6,528 nt of DNA from Candidatus Zhuqueibacterota bacterium (GTDB taxonomy: Bacteria; Zhuqueibacterota; Zhuqueibacteria; Zhuqueibacterales; Zhuqueibacteraceae): contig JABWAN010000334.1 in assembly GCA_013361015.1 (NCBI GenBank), positions 1-6,528 of the forward strand, read 5' to 3'. Below the pieces are notes generated by a model. It saw only the letters and a program-made list of their open reading frames with translations. It did not search any database and was not told the DNA's origin. This document shows, piece after piece, positions 5,655-6,528 of the stretch. Positions within the stretch are counted from its first letter, which is position 1. Every line of letters begins with the position of its first letter. The translations under genes were made by a program, and so were the position numbers.

Positions 5655-6149
5655 ATGGCAGAAACTACAGCAACAGCCGAATTGATCAAAATCGCAGTCA
5701 TTGATGACGACGCCAACGTGCGCAACGGCCTGTGGTGGTTATTGAACCATGTCATCGGGCTGCGCTGCGTGGGCGCGTATTCGAGTTGCGCGGAGTTTAT
5801 GGCGCAGAGCACGCTGTCGCCGGAGGTGCTCTTGCTCGATCTCGCTTTGCCGGGCATGTCGGGGCTTGCAGGCATACCGCTGATTCTGGGCAAATATCCT
5901 GCGCTCAGAATTCTGATGCACTCGAACTTTGACGACGAGGAAAAAATTTTGCAAGCCCGCCGCGCGGGCGCGGCCGGTTACATTTTCAAAAATGCTTCCG
6001 CGCCGCAACTGCACGATGCGATTCTCGCCGTGCATCGCGGCGAAAAAATATGGCCCGCGGGGATTGAAAGTGCCTCTACAAACGCAACGACTTTTTCCTT
6101 CCTACGCTATCTCACGCAAAAGCTCCACGCAGTTTTCAAGTTGCACTAA
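5655..6149 (+). CDS. Response regulator receiver-domain protein without output domain
   Basis: A cytoplasmic CheY-like receiver that accepts a phosphoryl group from a sensor kinase. The acidic pocket is 'AVIDDDANVR' (Asp17-19). The phosphoacceptor is Asp62 in 'VLLLDLALPGMSG', the switch Ser90 is in 'RILMHSNFDDEEKIL', and the conserved Lys112 is in 'AGAAGYIFKNAS'. The helix-strand pattern is that of NarL/FixJ-family receivers, which normally continue into a LuxR-type helix-turn-helix ('LTxREREVL'). Here the receiver ends near residue 130 ('AVHRGEKIWPAG') and is followed by only about 30 residues ('TFSFLRYLTQKLHAVFKLH') with no such motif in any frame before the next gene. It is either a natural single-domain regulator or a truncated one. 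The start has only a weak, distant purine stretch upstream. No histidine kinase lies in the window. Confidence 0.9.
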   Translation: MAETTATAELIKIAVIDDDANVRNGLWWLLNHVIGLRCVGAYSSCAEFMAQSTLSPEVLLLDLALPGMSGLAGIPLILGKYPALRILMHSNFDDEEKILQARRAGAAGYIFKNASAPQLHDAILAVHRGEKIWPAGIESASTNATTFSFLRYLTQKLHAVFKLH

Positions 6150-6153
6150 CGCC

Positions 6154-6528
6154 TTAGCGCACCACCACAATTTTGCGCGTCGCTCGGAAGGACTCGGTTT
6201 CGAGGCGCAACCAATACACTCCGCTCATCACGGGCTGCGCCGCGGCATCGTATCCGTTCCAATTTACCACGTGCACGCCGGCGCGTGCGTGCCCGGCGAG
6301 CAGACTTACGATCTTCTGGCCGAGTGCATTGTGAATGGACAGCGATACCATAGCCGGCTGTGGCAGGCTGAAGCGAATCTGCGTGACGCCCGATTCCCCG
6401 CGCAATGAAAACGGATTTGGGTAATTCTGTTCCAGTGCAAAGGCCGTGGGTAATTCCTGGTGCGCGGCGACGCCCGTAGCGCCTTGCGTTCGGAAGCTAT
6501 CAATCGCGGTGGCGACGCGCGGTGTGAT
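6154..6528 (-). CDS. C-terminal end of a secreted protein with Por/T9SS-style sorting domain (5' part outside window)
   Basis: The frame is open from the window edge to the TAA at 6154-6156 (124 codons visible). After a linker ending 'HQELPTAF', it reads 'ALEQNYPNPFSLRGE', then 'TQIRFSLPQPAMVSLSIHN', 'GQKIVSLL', 'AGVHVVNWNGYDAAAQ', 'SGVYWLRLETE' and 'RKIVVVR'. This is the well-known C-terminal beta-sandwich (FlgD-Ig-like / type IX secretion sorting domain) of FCB-group secreted proteins. Such domains direct the protein through the secretion machinery for release or surface attachment. The catalytic or binding part lies outside the window, so the protein's own function cannot be given. The gene converges on the response regulator with a four-base gap. 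A small hairpin (CTAA-CGCC-TTAG) spans the junction, without a T-run. Confidence 0.92.
   Translation of the reverse strand: MTPRVATAIDSFRTQGATGVAAHQELPTAFALEQNYPNPFSLRGESGVTQIRFSLPQPAMVSLSIHNALGQKIVSLLAGHARAGVHVVNWNGYDAAAQPVMSGVYWLRLETESFRATRKIVVVR

Noticed and set aside
1..6528. CRISPR array, tRNA, rRNA or insertion sequence
   Set aside because: No regularly spaced direct repeats, cloverleaf, rRNA-like stretches or transposase motifs were seen on either strand.

Overview
The window looks like a chromosomal segment from a member of the Fibrobacteres-Chlorobi-Bacteroidetes (FCB) superphylum or a nearby candidate phylum. The main evidence is at the right edge, where a minus-strand gene ends in a Por/type IX-style C-terminal sorting domain (an 'LPxxFxLxQNYPNPF' motif followed by a beta-sandwich ending in 'RKIVVVR'). 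A large outer-membrane Omp85 protein of a style I associate with Bacteroidota relatives supports this. Most coding DNA is GC-rich, with an AT-rich insert at about 1030-1610. The exact phylum cannot be fixed from this window.

Layout from left to right. Bases 1-1028 (minus) hold the first 342 codons of a PLP-dependent trans-sulfuration enzyme (cystathionine gamma-lyase/synthase family), cut by the window edge. Bases 1029-1608 are AT-rich and contain a small membrane-protein ORF that appears frameshifted at a six-base homopolymer. Bases 1609-2206 (minus) form a compact toxin-antitoxin operon: a helical antitoxin gene whose last 11 bases overlap a MazF/PemK-type endoribonuclease gene. Bases 2326-4893 (minus) encode an 855-residue exported protein. 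It joins a kinase-like N-terminal domain ('GDWDRHADQW' and 'PIPRDRDQAF' motifs) to a C-terminal Omp85/BamA-like beta-barrel with the 'RGY' lid-loop motif. Bases 4894-5654 have no convincing gene but hold an imperfect inverted repeat (arms about 262 bases apart), several hairpins and a possible decayed reading frame. Bases 5655-6149 (plus) encode a response-regulator receiver domain with no output domain. It converges, four bases apart, on the sorting-domain gene at 6154-6528 (minus), whose 5' part lies outside the window.

Five of the seven genes point left on the minus strand, but apart from the toxin-antitoxin pair they are separated by 57-166 bases and need not be co-transcribed. The envelope theme (Omp85 fusion, sorting-domain protein) is consistent with a diderm that has elaborate surface and secretion systems. 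The most unusual item is the kinase-like/Omp85 fusion. The 5.1-5.4 kb inverted-repeat region and the frameshifted membrane ORF are the next best leads.
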